Origin: Candidatus Flavonifractor intestinipullorum
GTDB lineage: Bacteria; Bacillota; Clostridia; Oscillospirales; Oscillospiraceae
Reading direction: 5' to 3'
DNA: 55,153 nt
NCBI GenBank assembly: GCA_019118925.1
Contig: DWYC01000046.1
Location: 1 to 55,153, forward strand
Position 1 is the stretch's first letter, and each line of letters begins with the position of its first letter. Below the pieces are notes generated by a model. It did not search any database. It was not told the DNA's origin and worked only from the letters and a program-made list of their open reading frames with translations. The position numbers and the translations under genes were made by a program. Positions 40,527 through 49,327 of the stretch are shown here, piece after piece.

Positions 40527-42977
40527 ATGCTGAATCAAGAAGAAGAGCTGCGCTTCTGCAAGGCCAGAAGAGCGGCCATCGCCCTGGAGTTCCAGGGGCT
40601 CAACCCGGAGCAGCGCAAAGCGGTCCTGGCCACCGAGGGCCCCCTGCTGCTGCTGGCCGGGGCGGGCAGCGGCAAGACCACCGTGCTCATCCACCGCATC
40701 GCCAATCTGATCCGCTACGGCCGGGGCTCCGACTGCGGCGAGGTCCCCGCCTGGGTCACCGGGGAGGATTTGGACTTTCTGGAGGAGTATGTCCGCACGC
40801 CCTCCCCGGACCCGGAGATCCGGGCCCGGACGGAACGGCTGTGCCGGATGGACCCGGCGGTCCCCTGGTCCATCATCGCCATCACCTTTACCAACAAGGC
40901 CGCCGGAGAGCTGAAAGCCCGCCTGGAAAAGATGCTGGGGCCCGCCGCCAACGACGTGTGGGCCTCCACCTTTCACTCGGCCTGCGTGCGCATTCTGCGC
41001 CGGGACATCGACCGCCTGGGCTATCAGAGCTCCTTTACCATCTACGATACCGCCGACTCCGAGCGGGTGATCAAGGACATTTTAAAGGAGCGGAACCTGG
41101 ACGACAAGACCTTTCCGCCCAAGACGGTGCTGGGCTACATCTCCCGGGCCAAGGACGCCATGAAGCTGGCCAGGGACTACCAGAAGGAGTGCGAGCGCTC
41201 GGGCGACCTGCGCCTGAGCAAAATCGCCCAGATCTATGGGGAGTACGAGCGCCGCCTGCGGGAGGCCAACGCCCTGGATTTTGACGACATCATCCTCCAT
41301 ACCGTGCGCCTGCTGCTGGAATTCGATGACGTCAGGGAATATTATCAGAAAAAATTCCGCTATGTACTCATCGATGAGTACCAGGATACCAACCATCTCC
41401 AGTATCTCCTGGCCTCCACGCTGGCCGGAGGGCGGGAAAACCTGTGCGTGGTGGGCGACGACGACCAGTCCATCTACCGCTTCCGCGGGGCCACGATTGA
41501 GAATATCCTCTCCTTCGAGCAGCAGTACAAGGACGCCCGGGTCATCCGGCTGGAGCAGAACTACCGCTCCAGCCGAAATATCCTGGAGGCCTCCAACGCG
41601 GTCATCCGCAACAACCAGGGCCGCAAGGGCAAGGAGCTGTGGACCGACCACGGCGACGGGGACAAGGTGCGCTGCTACACCGCCATGAACGAACACGACG
41701 AGGCCCAGTATGTGGCCGCCCAGATTCTAGGGGACATCTCGGCGGGCCTGAACTGGAAGGACCACGCCGTTCTCTACCGGATGAACGCCCAGTCCAACCA
41801 GATCGAGCAGGCCTTCAAGCGCAACGCCATCCCCTACCGCATCATCGGGGGCATCCGCTTCTTCGACCGGGCGGAGGTAAAGGACATGGTGGCCTATCTG
41901 TGCGCGGTGAACAACCCGGGGGACGACCTGCGGCTTCAGCGCATCATCAACAACCCGCCCCGGGGCATCGGGCAAAAGACGGTGGAGACCGCCCAGGAGC
42001 TGGCCCGGGAGAAGGGCTGCTCCCTCTGGGAGGTGGTCAGCCATGCCCGGGAACACGCCGCCCTCCAGAAGGCGGCGGCCAAGCTGGAGCCCTTTGCGGA
42101 GATGATGGAGGACCTGCGCCGCCAGGCCGGGGAGATGGAGCTGCCGGACTTCTATGAGGAGCTGGTCAGCCGCACCGGCTACGCCGCCATGCTGGAACAG
42201 AAGCACACCGTAGAGGACCGCACCCGCCTGGAGAACGTGCGGGAGCTGGCCTCCTCCATCCAGAACTATCTGGAAAACGCCGAGGATGAGCCCAGTCTGG
42301 CGGGCTTTCTGGACGAGATCGCCCTGTATACCGACCTGGACGCCCGGGACGACGGGGAGGACTGCGTGGTGATGATGACCATGCACTCGGCCAAGGGCCT
42401 GGAGTTCCCCGCCGTCTTTGTGGTGGGCATGGAGGAGGGCATCTTCCCCGGCATCCGGGCCATCGGCGACGCGGAGGAGATGGAGGAGGAGCGCCGGCTG
42501 TGCTACGTGGCCATGACCCGGGCCAAGGAGAAGCTCTACCTCACCTGCGCCTCCCAGCGGATGCTCTTCGGGCGCACCAACGCCAACCGGCCCTCCCGCT
42601 TTTTGGGGGAAATTCCCGAACAATTTGTGGAGAAGAGCGGGCGCACCTTCCACACCGGACGGGAGGAGGGCGACTCCGCCGGGGAGGGCTGGCAGCCGCC
42701 CCAGCGCCGGGCCCGGCCCAAGCGGGTCTATGACCGGGGGTACTCCCTGGGCCGCGGGGAGGAGCGCACGCCGGAGACGGCGGGCGGGGCCCCCCGTCCC
42801 GCCGCGCCGCCCCAGTTCCAGAAGGGGGACACCGTGGTCCACCGGGCCTTTGGCCGGGGGCTGATCACGGGCCTGACCCCCATGGGGGGCGACGCGCTGG
42901 TGGAGATCGCCTTCGAACAGAAGGGCACCAAAAAGCTCATGCTCAAGGCCGCCGCCCAGCACATGACCAAGGCGTAA
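40527..42977 (+). CDS. pcrA: ATP-dependent DNA helicase PcrA/UvrD
   Basis: SF1A 3'-5' helicase for repair and replication, 816 residues. The motifs are LLLAGAGSGKTTVLIHR (I), AITFTNKAAGELKARL (Ia), VLIDEYQDTNHLQ (II), VVGDDDQSIYRFRGA (III), LEQNYRSSRNIL (IV), VVMMTMHSAKGLEFPAVFVVGMEEGIFP (V) and RLCYVAMTRAKEKLYL (VI). Between I and Ia there is an insert of about 50 residues (RGSDCGEVPAWVTGEDLDFLEEYV...), which I recall from PcrA of related Clostridia. The C-terminal tail ends with a Tudor-like RNA-polymerase-binding segment (FQKGDTVVHRAFGRGLITGL). Confidence 0.95.
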   Translation: MLNQEEELRFCKARRAAIALEFQGLNPEQRKAVLATEGPLLLLAGAGSGKTTVLIHRIANLIRYGRGSDCGEVPAWVTGEDLDFLEEYVRTPSPDPEIRARTERLCRMDPAVPWSIIAITFTNKAAGELKARLEKMLGPAANDVWASTFHSACVRILRRDIDRLGYQSSFTIYDTADSERVIKDILKERNLDDKTFPPKTVLGYISRAKDAMKLARDYQKECERSGDLRLSKIAQIYGEYERRLREANALDFDDIILHTVRLLLEFDDVREYYQKKFRYVLIDEYQDTNHLQYLLASTLAGGRENLCVVGDDDQSIYRFRGATIENILSFEQQYKDARVIRLEQNYRSSRNILEASNAVIRNNQGRKGKELWTDHGDGDKVRCYTAMNEHDEAQYVAAQILGDISAGLNWKDHAVLYRMNAQSNQIEQAFKRNAIPYRIIGGIRFFDRAEVKDMVAYLCAVNNPGDDLRLQRIINNPPRGIGQKTVETAQELAREKGCSLWEVVSHAREHAALQKAAAKLEPFAEMMEDLRRQAGEMELPDFYEELVSRTGYAAMLEQKHTVEDRTRLENVRELASSIQNYLENAEDEPSLAGFLDEIALYTDLDARDDGEDCVVMMTMHSAKGLEFPAVFVVGMEEGIFPGIRAIGDAEEMEEERRLCYVAMTRAKEKLYLTCASQRMLFGRTNANRPSRFLGEIPEQFVEKSGRTFHTGREEGDSAGEGWQPPQRRARPKRVYDRGYSLGRGEERTPETAGGAPRPAAPPQFQKGDTVVHRAFGRGLITGLTPMGGDALVEIAFEQKGTKKLMLKAAAQHMTKA

Positions 42978-42982
42978 AACAA

Positions 42983-43609
42983 TCAGAGCAGCTCTTCAAA
43001 GCTGTGGATATAGCGGTGGCAGATTTGCCGCAGCTCCCCCTCAAATTCGGCGTAAAAGGGGTCGTACACGCCCACAACCCGGATGCCCGCCGCCCGGGCG
43101 GTGCGGCAGGCCCCGGGGGAGTCCTCGAAGAGGGTACACGCCCCGGCGGAGACGTCCAGCCGCTCCAGCACGGTCTGAAAGTAGCGGGGGTCCCGCTTCT
43201 CCAGACCGAGTTCCTGGGCGGAGAAGACGTCGGAGAACCATTCCGTCAGATCGTGCCGTTCCAGGGCGGCGCGGCAGAGCTGGGGCACACAGGCGGTGGC
43301 GAGAACCATCGGTTCCCCCGCCGCCTGGCAGCGCAGGAGAAACGCCCGGGCCCCGGGTTTCAGGGGCACTCGGGTGGAGTAGGCGTCCCCGGCCAGGGAG
43401 AGCCACTCGTCCATAATGTCCTGCGCGGAATCGGGGAGGCCGTAGTAATCCCGGGTGAACTGGGCGGCCACCGGAAAGATGGAGTGGCCCACCGTGTGGG
43501 CGTATTCCGGGGTGGCCTCCAGACCGCGCCGGGCCAGAAAAGTCCGGTCTACTTCCACCCAGACTCCGTTGGAGTCGATCAGAGTTCCGTCCAAATCAAA
43601 AAGCAGCAT
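42983..43609 (-). CDS. HAD-superfamily phosphatase, PGM-beta-like
   Basis: A 208-residue HAD hydrolase. Catalytic Asp residues are in LFDLDGTLIDSNGVW (motif I), the Thr in MVLATACVPQL (motif II), the Lys in GLEKRDPRYFQTVL (motif III) and the acidic pair in LFEDSPGACRTARAAGIRVVGV (motif IV). A helical cap (residues 17-80) makes it a type C1 phosphatase of the phosphoglycolate or beta-phosphoglucomutase kind. The start at 43609 opens directly with motif I. It converges on pcrA and diverges from the transporter gene. Substrate unknown. Confidence 0.88.
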   Translation of the reverse strand: MLLFDLDGTLIDSNGVWVEVDRTFLARRGLEATPEYAHTVGHSIFPVAAQFTRDYYGLPDSAQDIMDEWLSLAGDAYSTRVPLKPGARAFLLRCQAAGEPMVLATACVPQLCRAALERHDLTEWFSDVFSAQELGLEKRDPRYFQTVLERLDVSAGACTLFEDSPGACRTARAAGIRVVGVYDPFYAEFEGELRQICHRYIHSFEELL

Positions 43610-43640
43610 ATGGCGCCTCCCGTCGTTTGAAGTGAGGGTC

Positions 43641-43669
43641 ATTATACCACGCAAAAGGAGTTTCGACAA
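43641..43669 (-). promoter_or_regulatory. Sigma-A promoter of the HAD phosphatase gene
   Basis: On the minus strand TTGTCG (43664-43669) and a perfect TATAAT (43641-43646) are spaced by 17 bases. Transcription would begin about 25 bases upstream of the ATG at 43609. Confidence 0.65.
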
Positions 43670-43672
43670 TCC

Positions 43673-44593
43673 ATGAGTGCAGCCGTTATGCGCCGCCTGG
43701 CCAAGCCCATGCTCTTCGCCGCGGCCTTTATCTGGGGCTCCTCCTTCTTTATCATGAAGGGGGCGGTCGATGTGATTCCCACCTTTTACCTGCTGGCCAT
43801 CCGCTTTACCGGGGGCGCGGCCCTGCTGAGCCTGGTATTTTTCCGAAAGTGGCGGATGGTTACCCGGGATTATCTCTGGCGGGGGGCGATCATCGGGGGC
43901 TTCCTGTTCCTGGCCTACTCCATCCAGACCTTCGGCCTGGCCGAGACCACCCCGTCCAAAAACGCCTTTTTGACGGCGGTCTACTGTGTCATCGTCCCCT
44001 TCCTCTACTGGCTCTTCGCCCACCGGCGCCCCGACCGGTACAACATTTTGGCGGCGGTGCTGTGCGTGACGGGGGTGGGGCTGGTCTCCCTCAACGACGC
44101 GCTGAGCGTCAACCGGGGCGATGTGCTCACCCTCATCTGCGCGGTGTTCTACGCCGCCCACATCGTGGCGGTGGCCAAGGTCTCCCCGGGAAAGGACATC
44201 TACCTCTTGACCATCTTTCAGTTTTTCTGGGCGGCGGTCTACGCCTGGGTGTGCGGGCTGCTGTTCCAGGATTTCCCCCCGGCGGCCACCCTTCTGAGCG
44301 CCGACCTGCTCATCCAGATGGCCTATCTGGTGGTCATGGCCACTACGGTGGCCCTCCTGTTCCAGAACGTGGGACAGGTCTGGTCCGACCCGGCCTCGGC
44401 GGCGGTGATTTTGTCCCTGGAGTCGGTGTTCGGCGTGCTCTGCTCGGTGCTCTTTTACGGCGACCCGGTCACCCCGCGCCTGCTGGCGGGCTTCGCCCTG
44501 ATTTTTGTGGCGGTGGTGTGCTCGGAGACCAAATTCTCCTTTCTCCGGCCCAAACGCGTGGGAGCGGAGAAGGTAAACGGCGGCGCGTCGTGA
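43673..44593 (+). CDS. EamA/DMT-family transporter
   Basis: A 306-residue inner-membrane protein with ten predicted membrane segments in two EamA halves (about 8-142 and 152-285). Typical repeats are FAAAFIWGSSFFIMKGAVDVIPTFYLLAIRF at the start, GLAETTPSKNAFLTAVYCVIVPFLYWL ending the first half, and VWSDPASAAVILSLESVFGVLCSVLFYGD in the second. The family exports or takes up metabolites such as amino acids. AAAGGAG precedes the ATG at 43673. Substrate cannot be told. Confidence 0.9.
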   Translation: MSAAVMRRLAKPMLFAAAFIWGSSFFIMKGAVDVIPTFYLLAIRFTGGAALLSLVFFRKWRMVTRDYLWRGAIIGGFLFLAYSIQTFGLAETTPSKNAFLTAVYCVIVPFLYWLFAHRRPDRYNILAAVLCVTGVGLVSLNDALSVNRGDVLTLICAVFYAAHIVAVAKVSPGKDIYLLTIFQFFWAAVYAWVCGLLFQDFPPAATLLSADLLIQMAYLVVMATTVALLFQNVGQVWSDPASAAVILSLESVFGVLCSVLFYGDPVTPRLLAGFALIFVAVVCSETKFSFLRPKRVGAEKVNGGAS

Positions 44594-44697
44594 GCGCCGC
44601 CCCCCTTCGAGGGACTTAGCCCCGCGGGAGGGAGTATGCTCACACCATCAGGACAGGGACAGGCCGCCCTGCGCGGCCGGACAAAGGAGGATATGCC

Positions 44698-45930
44698 ATG
44701 AGATGGAGACAGGGGAGCGCGCTGGCGCTGGCCGCCGGACTGACTCTGGGACTGCTGGCCCCGGGCGCGCAGGCGGCCGGCCGGGAGGACATCGGCCTGA
44801 GTGAAGCGGAGTGGGAGGTGCTGCGCCTGGTAAACGAGGCCCGCATCTCGGAGGGGCTCTCGCCTCTCTCGGCCTGCGCGGGGCTCCAGGAGGCCTCCCA
44901 CATCCGGGCGGCCGACCTGGTGACGGAGTACCGCAGCGACCACACCCGCCCCGACGGCTCAGACTGCTTCACGGTGCTGGGGCCCCTGGGCCTGGCCAGC
45001 TGGGCCGCCGGGGAGAATATCGCCGCCGGATACCAGACTCCGGAAGCCGTTATGGCCGCCTGGATGGCCAGCCCCGGCCACCGCTCCAACATCCTGGATG
45101 AGGACTTCAACCACCTGGGGGTGGGCGCCGCCGAGGGCAACCGGACCTACGGCCAGGTGTGGGAGCAGATGTTCGTGGGGGACGCGTGCAGTTACTCCGA
45201 CCTGCGCCTGGATGCGGAGACCGCCGTACTGGGCAGCGCCCAGACGGTGGAGGACCTGGATCTGACGGTGAGCGTGACCTGTTCCCGCCACGGGACCTGT
45301 GTGCTGCCCCTGACGGCGGGGATGTATACCTTCACCCAGGGGGGCGGAGAGCTGGAGGTGGAGTATCAGGGACTGAGCACGGCGCTGGAGCTGGTGTACG
45401 GCCCCTGGGCGGCGGCTTCGCCCTGGGCGGTGGAGGAGCTGACGGCGGCGTTTCAGGCGGGGCTCATCCCCGAGAGTCTGAACGGGGCCGACTTCCGGCA
45501 GACCATGACCCGGGGGGAGTTCGCAGCGGCGGCGGTAGCCCTCTATGGGGCGCTGGGCGGGGAGGTCCCCGCGGCGGGGGAGAGCCCCTTCACCGACACG
45601 GACGACCCGGCGGTGGTCCAGGCCTGGACCCTGGGCATCGTCCAGGGGGTGGGCGGCGGCCGGTTCGCGCCCGATGAGCCCCTCACCCGGGAGCAGGCGG
45701 CCGTGATGCTGGCGCAGGTCTGGACCGCGCGGGGCGGCGCGGCGGAGGGGAGCGCACCGGAATTTTCCGACTGGACGTCGGTCTCTCCCTGGGCCAGAGA
45801 GGCGGTGGCCCTGCTGGCCGGGTTTGGCGTGGCCGTCGGGGACCCCTCGGGGGCGTTCCTGCCTCAGGAGGCCCTCACCCGGGAGAGCGCCCTGCTGCTG
45901 GCGGTGCGGATGAGCCGCCTGGAACGGTAG
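44698..45930 (+). CDS. Secreted CAP-domain protein with SLH repeats
   Basis: A 410-residue exported protein: signal peptide (ALALAAGLTLGLLAPGAQAA), CAP/SCP domain (about 40-165: LRLVNEARISEGLSPLS, HIRAADLV, DHTRPDGSDCF, AGENIAAGYQTPEAVMAAWMASPGHRSNIL) and, from residue 235, two to three S-layer homology repeats (TRGEFAAAAVALYGALGG... SPFTDTDD, LGIVQGVGGGRFAPDEPLTREQAAVMLAQV, GVAVGDPSGAFLPQEALTRESALLLAVRM). SLH repeats anchor it to the cell wall. Such CAP proteins occur widely in sporulating Clostridia (YkwD-like). Function of the CAP domain is not known here. Confidence 0.9.
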   Translation: MRWRQGSALALAAGLTLGLLAPGAQAAGREDIGLSEAEWEVLRLVNEARISEGLSPLSACAGLQEASHIRAADLVTEYRSDHTRPDGSDCFTVLGPLGLASWAAGENIAAGYQTPEAVMAAWMASPGHRSNILDEDFNHLGVGAAEGNRTYGQVWEQMFVGDACSYSDLRLDAETAVLGSAQTVEDLDLTVSVTCSRHGTCVLPLTAGMYTFTQGGGELEVEYQGLSTALELVYGPWAAASPWAVEELTAAFQAGLIPESLNGADFRQTMTRGEFAAAAVALYGALGGEVPAAGESPFTDTDDPAVVQAWTLGIVQGVGGGRFAPDEPLTREQAAVMLAQVWTARGGAAEGSAPEFSDWTSVSPWAREAVALLAGFGVAVGDPSGAFLPQEALTRESALLLAVRMSRLER

Positions 45931-45938
45931 AACAACGG

Positions 45939-45966
45939 GCCGCCCCTCCCGCAGGGGAGGGGCGGC
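45939..45966 (+). terminator. Hairpin after the CAP-SLH gene
   Basis: GCCGCCCCTCCC and GGGAGGGGCGGC-like arms with a short GCA loop. No T-run follows (CTCCGACAC), so it is a weak or factor-dependent terminator at best. Confidence 0.5.
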
Positions 45967-45985
45967 CTCCGACACAAAATGGGGC

Positions 45986-46014
45986 TTGACAAAGGGGGGC
46001 GGGTGGAGTATACT
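45986..46014 (+). promoter_or_regulatory. Sigma-A promoter of the T-box/trp transport operon
   Basis: A perfect TTGACA (45986-45991), 17 bases and TATACT (46009-46014). Transcription would begin near 46021, at the start of the T-box leader. Confidence 0.88.
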
Positions 46015-46020
46015 GCCCTT

Positions 46021-46302
46021 AACAGTTGAAGATCCCAAACCAGTGAGGAAGGAAAGTACCCCGTGCGGCGGATGCCAAGCGAGCTCCGGAGGGTGGAAGC
46101 GGAGTCAGAGGCGGCGGGCGAATGGTCTTCCGAGGGCGGCTTGAACGGGAAACCTAGTAGATGCCGACGGGCTCCCACCCGTTATCCATCGGGCGCGTAT
46201 GATGGTACGCGAAGCGAGCGGACGTCCGGAGGACGTCAATTTGGGTGGTATCGCAGAGGCTTGACGCTTTTGTCCCAGAAAGGGGACAGAAGCGTTTTTT
46301 TG
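46021..46302 (+). ncRNA. T-box riboswitch, tryptophan-type
   Basis: A leader that senses uncharged tRNA. Stem I is closed by GAAGA (46028-46032) against TCTTC (46126-46130), with the AGTA motif at 46055 and a distal GGTGGAAGC at 46092. The specifier context GGCGAA-TGG reads TGG at 46123-46125 (Trp). A GACGTCC hairpin precedes the T-box core TTGGGTGGTATCGCAG (46241-46256), which is slightly off the usual GGTGGTACCGCG. A terminator follows (ACGCTTTTGTCCC against GGGGACAGAAGCGT, then seven Ts). The downstream genes fit import of the cognate amino acid. Confidence 0.92.
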
Positions 46303-46382
46303 TACCCTCTGCACCCTGGCCGCCGGCACCGGCCCCTCCATCGCCCACCCAGACCAACTTATCTTCAAATGGAGGAATCATC

Positions 46383-47423
46383 ATGAAAAAGCAGACTGTG
46401 AAGCACGCCCTGTCCCTGACCCTGGCCGCCGGAATGACCCTGGCCCTGACCGCCTGCGGCGGCGGAACCGCCTCAGCGCCCTCGGACGCCCCTTCCCAGG
46501 GGAGCGCGTCCACAGAGAGCGGCAGCGGCGAGGGCTATCAGATCGCCGTGGTGCGGCAGCTGGACCACGCGTCTATGAACGAGATCCGGGACGCCATCAC
46601 CGCCGAGCTGGACGCCAAGGCCGACGAATTGGGCATAACGATTGCATATAAGGACTTTAACGGCAACAACGACCCCTCCACCCTCTCTCAGATCGGGGCC
46701 CAGATCATCGCCGACGGCTACGACGCCATCATCCCCATCGGCACCACCGCCGCCCAGCAGATGGTCGCCGCCGCCCAGGAGAGCGAGACCCCCGTCATCT
46801 ACGGCACCGTCAGCTATCCGGAGGCGGCGGGCCTGACGGGCATCTCCTACGTGACGGGCACCAGCGACGCGCTGGATGTAGAGTTCCTGCTGGACATGAT
46901 GCTGGCCGAGAACCCGGAGGTGGAGACGGTGGGCCTGCTCTACTCCACCAGCGAGGTCAACAGCGGCCCCGCCATCGAGGCCGCCAAAGCCTATTTGGAT
47001 GAAAAGGGCATCGCCTACCTGGATAAGACGGGCAACACCACCGACGAGATTGTGGCCGCCGTCAACTCCATGCTGGACCAGGTGGACGCGGTCTTTACCC
47101 CCACCGACAACGTGGTCATGAACGCCGAACTGGCCATCGCCCCCACCCTGGCCGAGGCGGGCATCCCCCACTACGCCGGGGCCGACTCCTTCGTCCGCAA
47201 CGGAGCCTTCGCCACCTGCGGCGTGAACTACACCGATCTGGGCGCCCAGACCGCCGACCTGGCCGTGGAGGTGCTGGAGACGGGGGAGGTCCCTGCATTT
47301 ATCACCGTAGCCGGCGACATCATTACCGTCAATACCGACACCGCCGCTGCGCTGGGCCTGGACTACTCCATGCTGGAGGATATGGGCTCCAGTCTGGTGG
47401 AGGTCCAGACCACCCAGGAGTAA
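46383..47423 (+). CDS. trpX: Tryptophan ABC transporter substrate-binding lipoprotein (TrpX-like)
   Basis: A 346-residue lipoprotein of the ABC-substrate-binding family PF04392. The signal (MKKQTVKHALSLTLAAGMTLALTAC) ends in lipobox LTAC and a Ser/Gly linker follows. Family stretches: VVRQLDHASMNEIRDAI, DFNGNNDPSTLSQIGAQIIADGYDAIIPIGTTAAQQM, DAVFTPTDNVVMNAELAI and GVNYTDLGAQTADLAVEVL. In Bacillota, TrpXYZ-type transporters behind Trp T-boxes are known; the T-box here reads TGG. Tryptophan specificity is therefore inferred from regulation. Confidence 0.88.
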   Translation: MKKQTVKHALSLTLAAGMTLALTACGGGTASAPSDAPSQGSASTESGSGEGYQIAVVRQLDHASMNEIRDAITAELDAKADELGITIAYKDFNGNNDPSTLSQIGAQIIADGYDAIIPIGTTAAQQMVAAAQESETPVIYGTVSYPEAAGLTGISYVTGTSDALDVEFLLDMMLAENPEVETVGLLYSTSEVNSGPAIEAAKAYLDEKGIAYLDKTGNTTDEIVAAVNSMLDQVDAVFTPTDNVVMNAELAIAPTLAEAGIPHYAGADSFVRNGAFATCGVNYTDLGAQTADLAVEVLETGEVPAFITVAGDIITVNTDTAAALGLDYSMLEDMGSSLVEVQTTQE

Positions 47424-47493
47424 TCCAAACCATGCATCGGATTCCGGAGCCCCGCCCTAGGGCGGGGCTCCGGCCGGAAAGGAGCGAGCTGCC

Positions 47494-48408
47494 GTGATGA
47501 CCATTGTCCAGTCCGCGCTGGAGGCGGGATTTCTCTACGCCCCCATCGCCCTGGCCCTCTTTTTGAGCTTTTCCATTTTGAACATCGCCGACATGACCAC
47601 CGACGGGGCCTTCGTCCTGGGGTGCGCGGTCTCGGCGGTGTGCTGCGTGGCCGGGCACCCCATCTTGGCCCTTCCGGCGGCCATGCTGGCCGCCGCCGCC
47701 GCGGGCTTTATCACGGCCTTTCTCCAGACCCGGCTGGGGGTGCCCTCCATTCTGGCGGGCATCGTCACCAACATCGGCCTGTACAGCATCAACCTGATGG
47801 TCATGGGCACCAGCAACCTCTCCCTCTTCCAGGTGGACTCCATCTACACCCTGGCCCGGGACGCCGGCTTTGCCGGGAGCTGGTATGAGCTGGCGGTGAC
47901 GGCGCTGCTGGTGCTGGCGGTGTGCGCGCTGCTGGTGCTCTTCCTGGGCACCCGGCTGGGCCTGTCCATCCGGGCCACCGGCGACAACGCGGATATGGTG
48001 CGCGCGTCCTCCATCAACCCCACCTTTACCATCACCGTGGGCCTGTGCGTGGCCAACGCCATGACCGGCCTCTCGGGGGCCATGGTGGCCCAGTACAACA
48101 CCTTTGCCGATGTGAACAGCGGAACCGGCATGGTGGTGCTGGCTCTGGCGGCCCTGGTCATCGGGGAGACCCTCATCGGCAAGGGCTCCATGGTCCGCCG
48201 GGTGCTGGGGGTGCTGGCGGGGAGCATCATCTACCGCTTTATCTACGCCGCCGCCCTGCGGGCCAACGTGCCGGCCGACTATATGAAGCTGGTCTCCGCC
48301 GTCATCGTGGGGGTGGCCATCGCCGCGCCGGCGGTGCGCCGCTGGGTTCTCTTCCAGATGCAGAAGTTCCGCGCCCGCTCGGCGTTGGCCAGAAAGGGGA
48401 AGATGTGA
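47494..48408 (+). CDS. trpY: Tryptophan ABC transporter permease (TrpY-like)
   Basis: A 304-residue permease of the BPD_transp_2 (branched-chain amino-acid type) fold with about nine membrane segments. Characteristic stretches are SFSILNIADMTTDGAFVLGCAVSAVCC, GVPSILAGIVTNIGLYSINLMVMGTSN and GLSIRATGDNADMVRASSINPTF (cytoplasmic loop contacting the ATPase). GTG at 47494 is 9 bases after GGAG; ATG at 47497 is an equal alternative. Its stop overlaps the ATPase start. Confidence 0.88.
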   Translation: MMTIVQSALEAGFLYAPIALALFLSFSILNIADMTTDGAFVLGCAVSAVCCVAGHPILALPAAMLAAAAAGFITAFLQTRLGVPSILAGIVTNIGLYSINLMVMGTSNLSLFQVDSIYTLARDAGFAGSWYELAVTALLVLAVCALLVLFLGTRLGLSIRATGDNADMVRASSINPTFTITVGLCVANAMTGLSGAMVAQYNTFADVNSGTGMVVLALAALVIGETLIGKGSMVRRVLGVLAGSIIYRFIYAAALRANVPADYMKLVSAVIVGVAIAAPAVRRWVLFQMQKFRARSALARKGKM

Positions 48409-49205
48409 TGGCTATGCTGGTATTGGAGCACATCTCCAAGACGTTCAATCCCGGCACCGTCAACGAGAAAAAGGCCCTGAGCGGCCTGTCCCTCTCGCTG
48501 GAGGAGGGGGATTTCGTGACCATTGTGGGCTCCAACGGCGCGGGCAAGTCCACCCTTTTCAACGCCATTGCCGGGGATTTTTATGTGGACGAGGGTTATA
48601 TCACCCTGGACGGTCAGGACATGACCTATCTGCCCGCCCACAAGCGCAGCCGCCGGATCGGCCGCCTCTTTCAGGACCCCATGCGGGGGAGCGCCCCCCA
48701 CATGACCATTGAGGAGAACCTCGCCCTGGCCGCAGGCAGCGGCGGCTGGTTCTCCCATATGAGCCGGGGGGACCGCGCCCGCTTCCGGGAGCGGCTGGCT
48801 CTGCTGGACATGGGCCTGGAGGACCGGATGCGCCAGCCGGTGGGCCTCCTCTCGGGCGGCCAGCGGCAGGCCCTCACGCTGCTTATGGCCACCATGGTGC
48901 CCCCCAAGCTGCTCCTGCTGGACGAGCACACCGCCGCCCTGGACCCCGCCACCGCCGACAAGGTCCTCTCCCTCACCCGGGAGATCGTGGAGGGGGGACA
49001 CATCACCTGCCTGATGATCACCCACAATATGCATCAGGCCCTGGAGCTGGGGAACCGGACGCTGATGATGGACTCCGGGCGCATTGTGCTGGATGTGGGC
49101 GGAGCGGAGCGGGCGGGCCTGACGGTGGACGACCTGCTCCAGCGCTTCAAGGCGGGCGCCGGGCGGGCGCTGGACAACGACCGCATCCTCCTCTCCGGAG
49201 AATAG
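48408..49205 (+). CDS. trpZ: Tryptophan ABC transporter ATP-binding protein (TrpZ-like)
   Basis: A 265-residue ABC ATPase. Motifs: IVGSNGAGKSTLFNAIAG (Walker A), RRIGRLFQDPMRGSAPHMTIEEN (Q loop), LLSGGQRQALTLLMAT (signature), KLLLLDEHTAALD (Walker B) and MITHNMHQAL (H loop). The ATG shares one base with the permease stop (TGATG). Completes the trpXYZ operon. Confidence 0.9.
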   Translation: MAMLVLEHISKTFNPGTVNEKKALSGLSLSLEEGDFVTIVGSNGAGKSTLFNAIAGDFYVDEGYITLDGQDMTYLPAHKRSRRIGRLFQDPMRGSAPHMTIEENLALAAGSGGWFSHMSRGDRARFRERLALLDMGLEDRMRQPVGLLSGGQRQALTLLMATMVPPKLLLLDEHTAALDPATADKVLSLTREIVEGGHITCLMITHNMHQALELGNRTLMMDSGRIVLDVGGAERAGLTVDDLLQRFKAGAGRALDNDRILLSGE

Positions 49206-49327
49206 GCAAGAGAGCGCCGCCGGTGCGCGGCGAGTGAATAACGGATGGGCGCGAAGGCGCTGTGTCAAAGAAAGGAGGGATGGCATAGGCTGTGCTGGGG
49301 AGCAATTCCCCGGAGGAGGTAACACAG

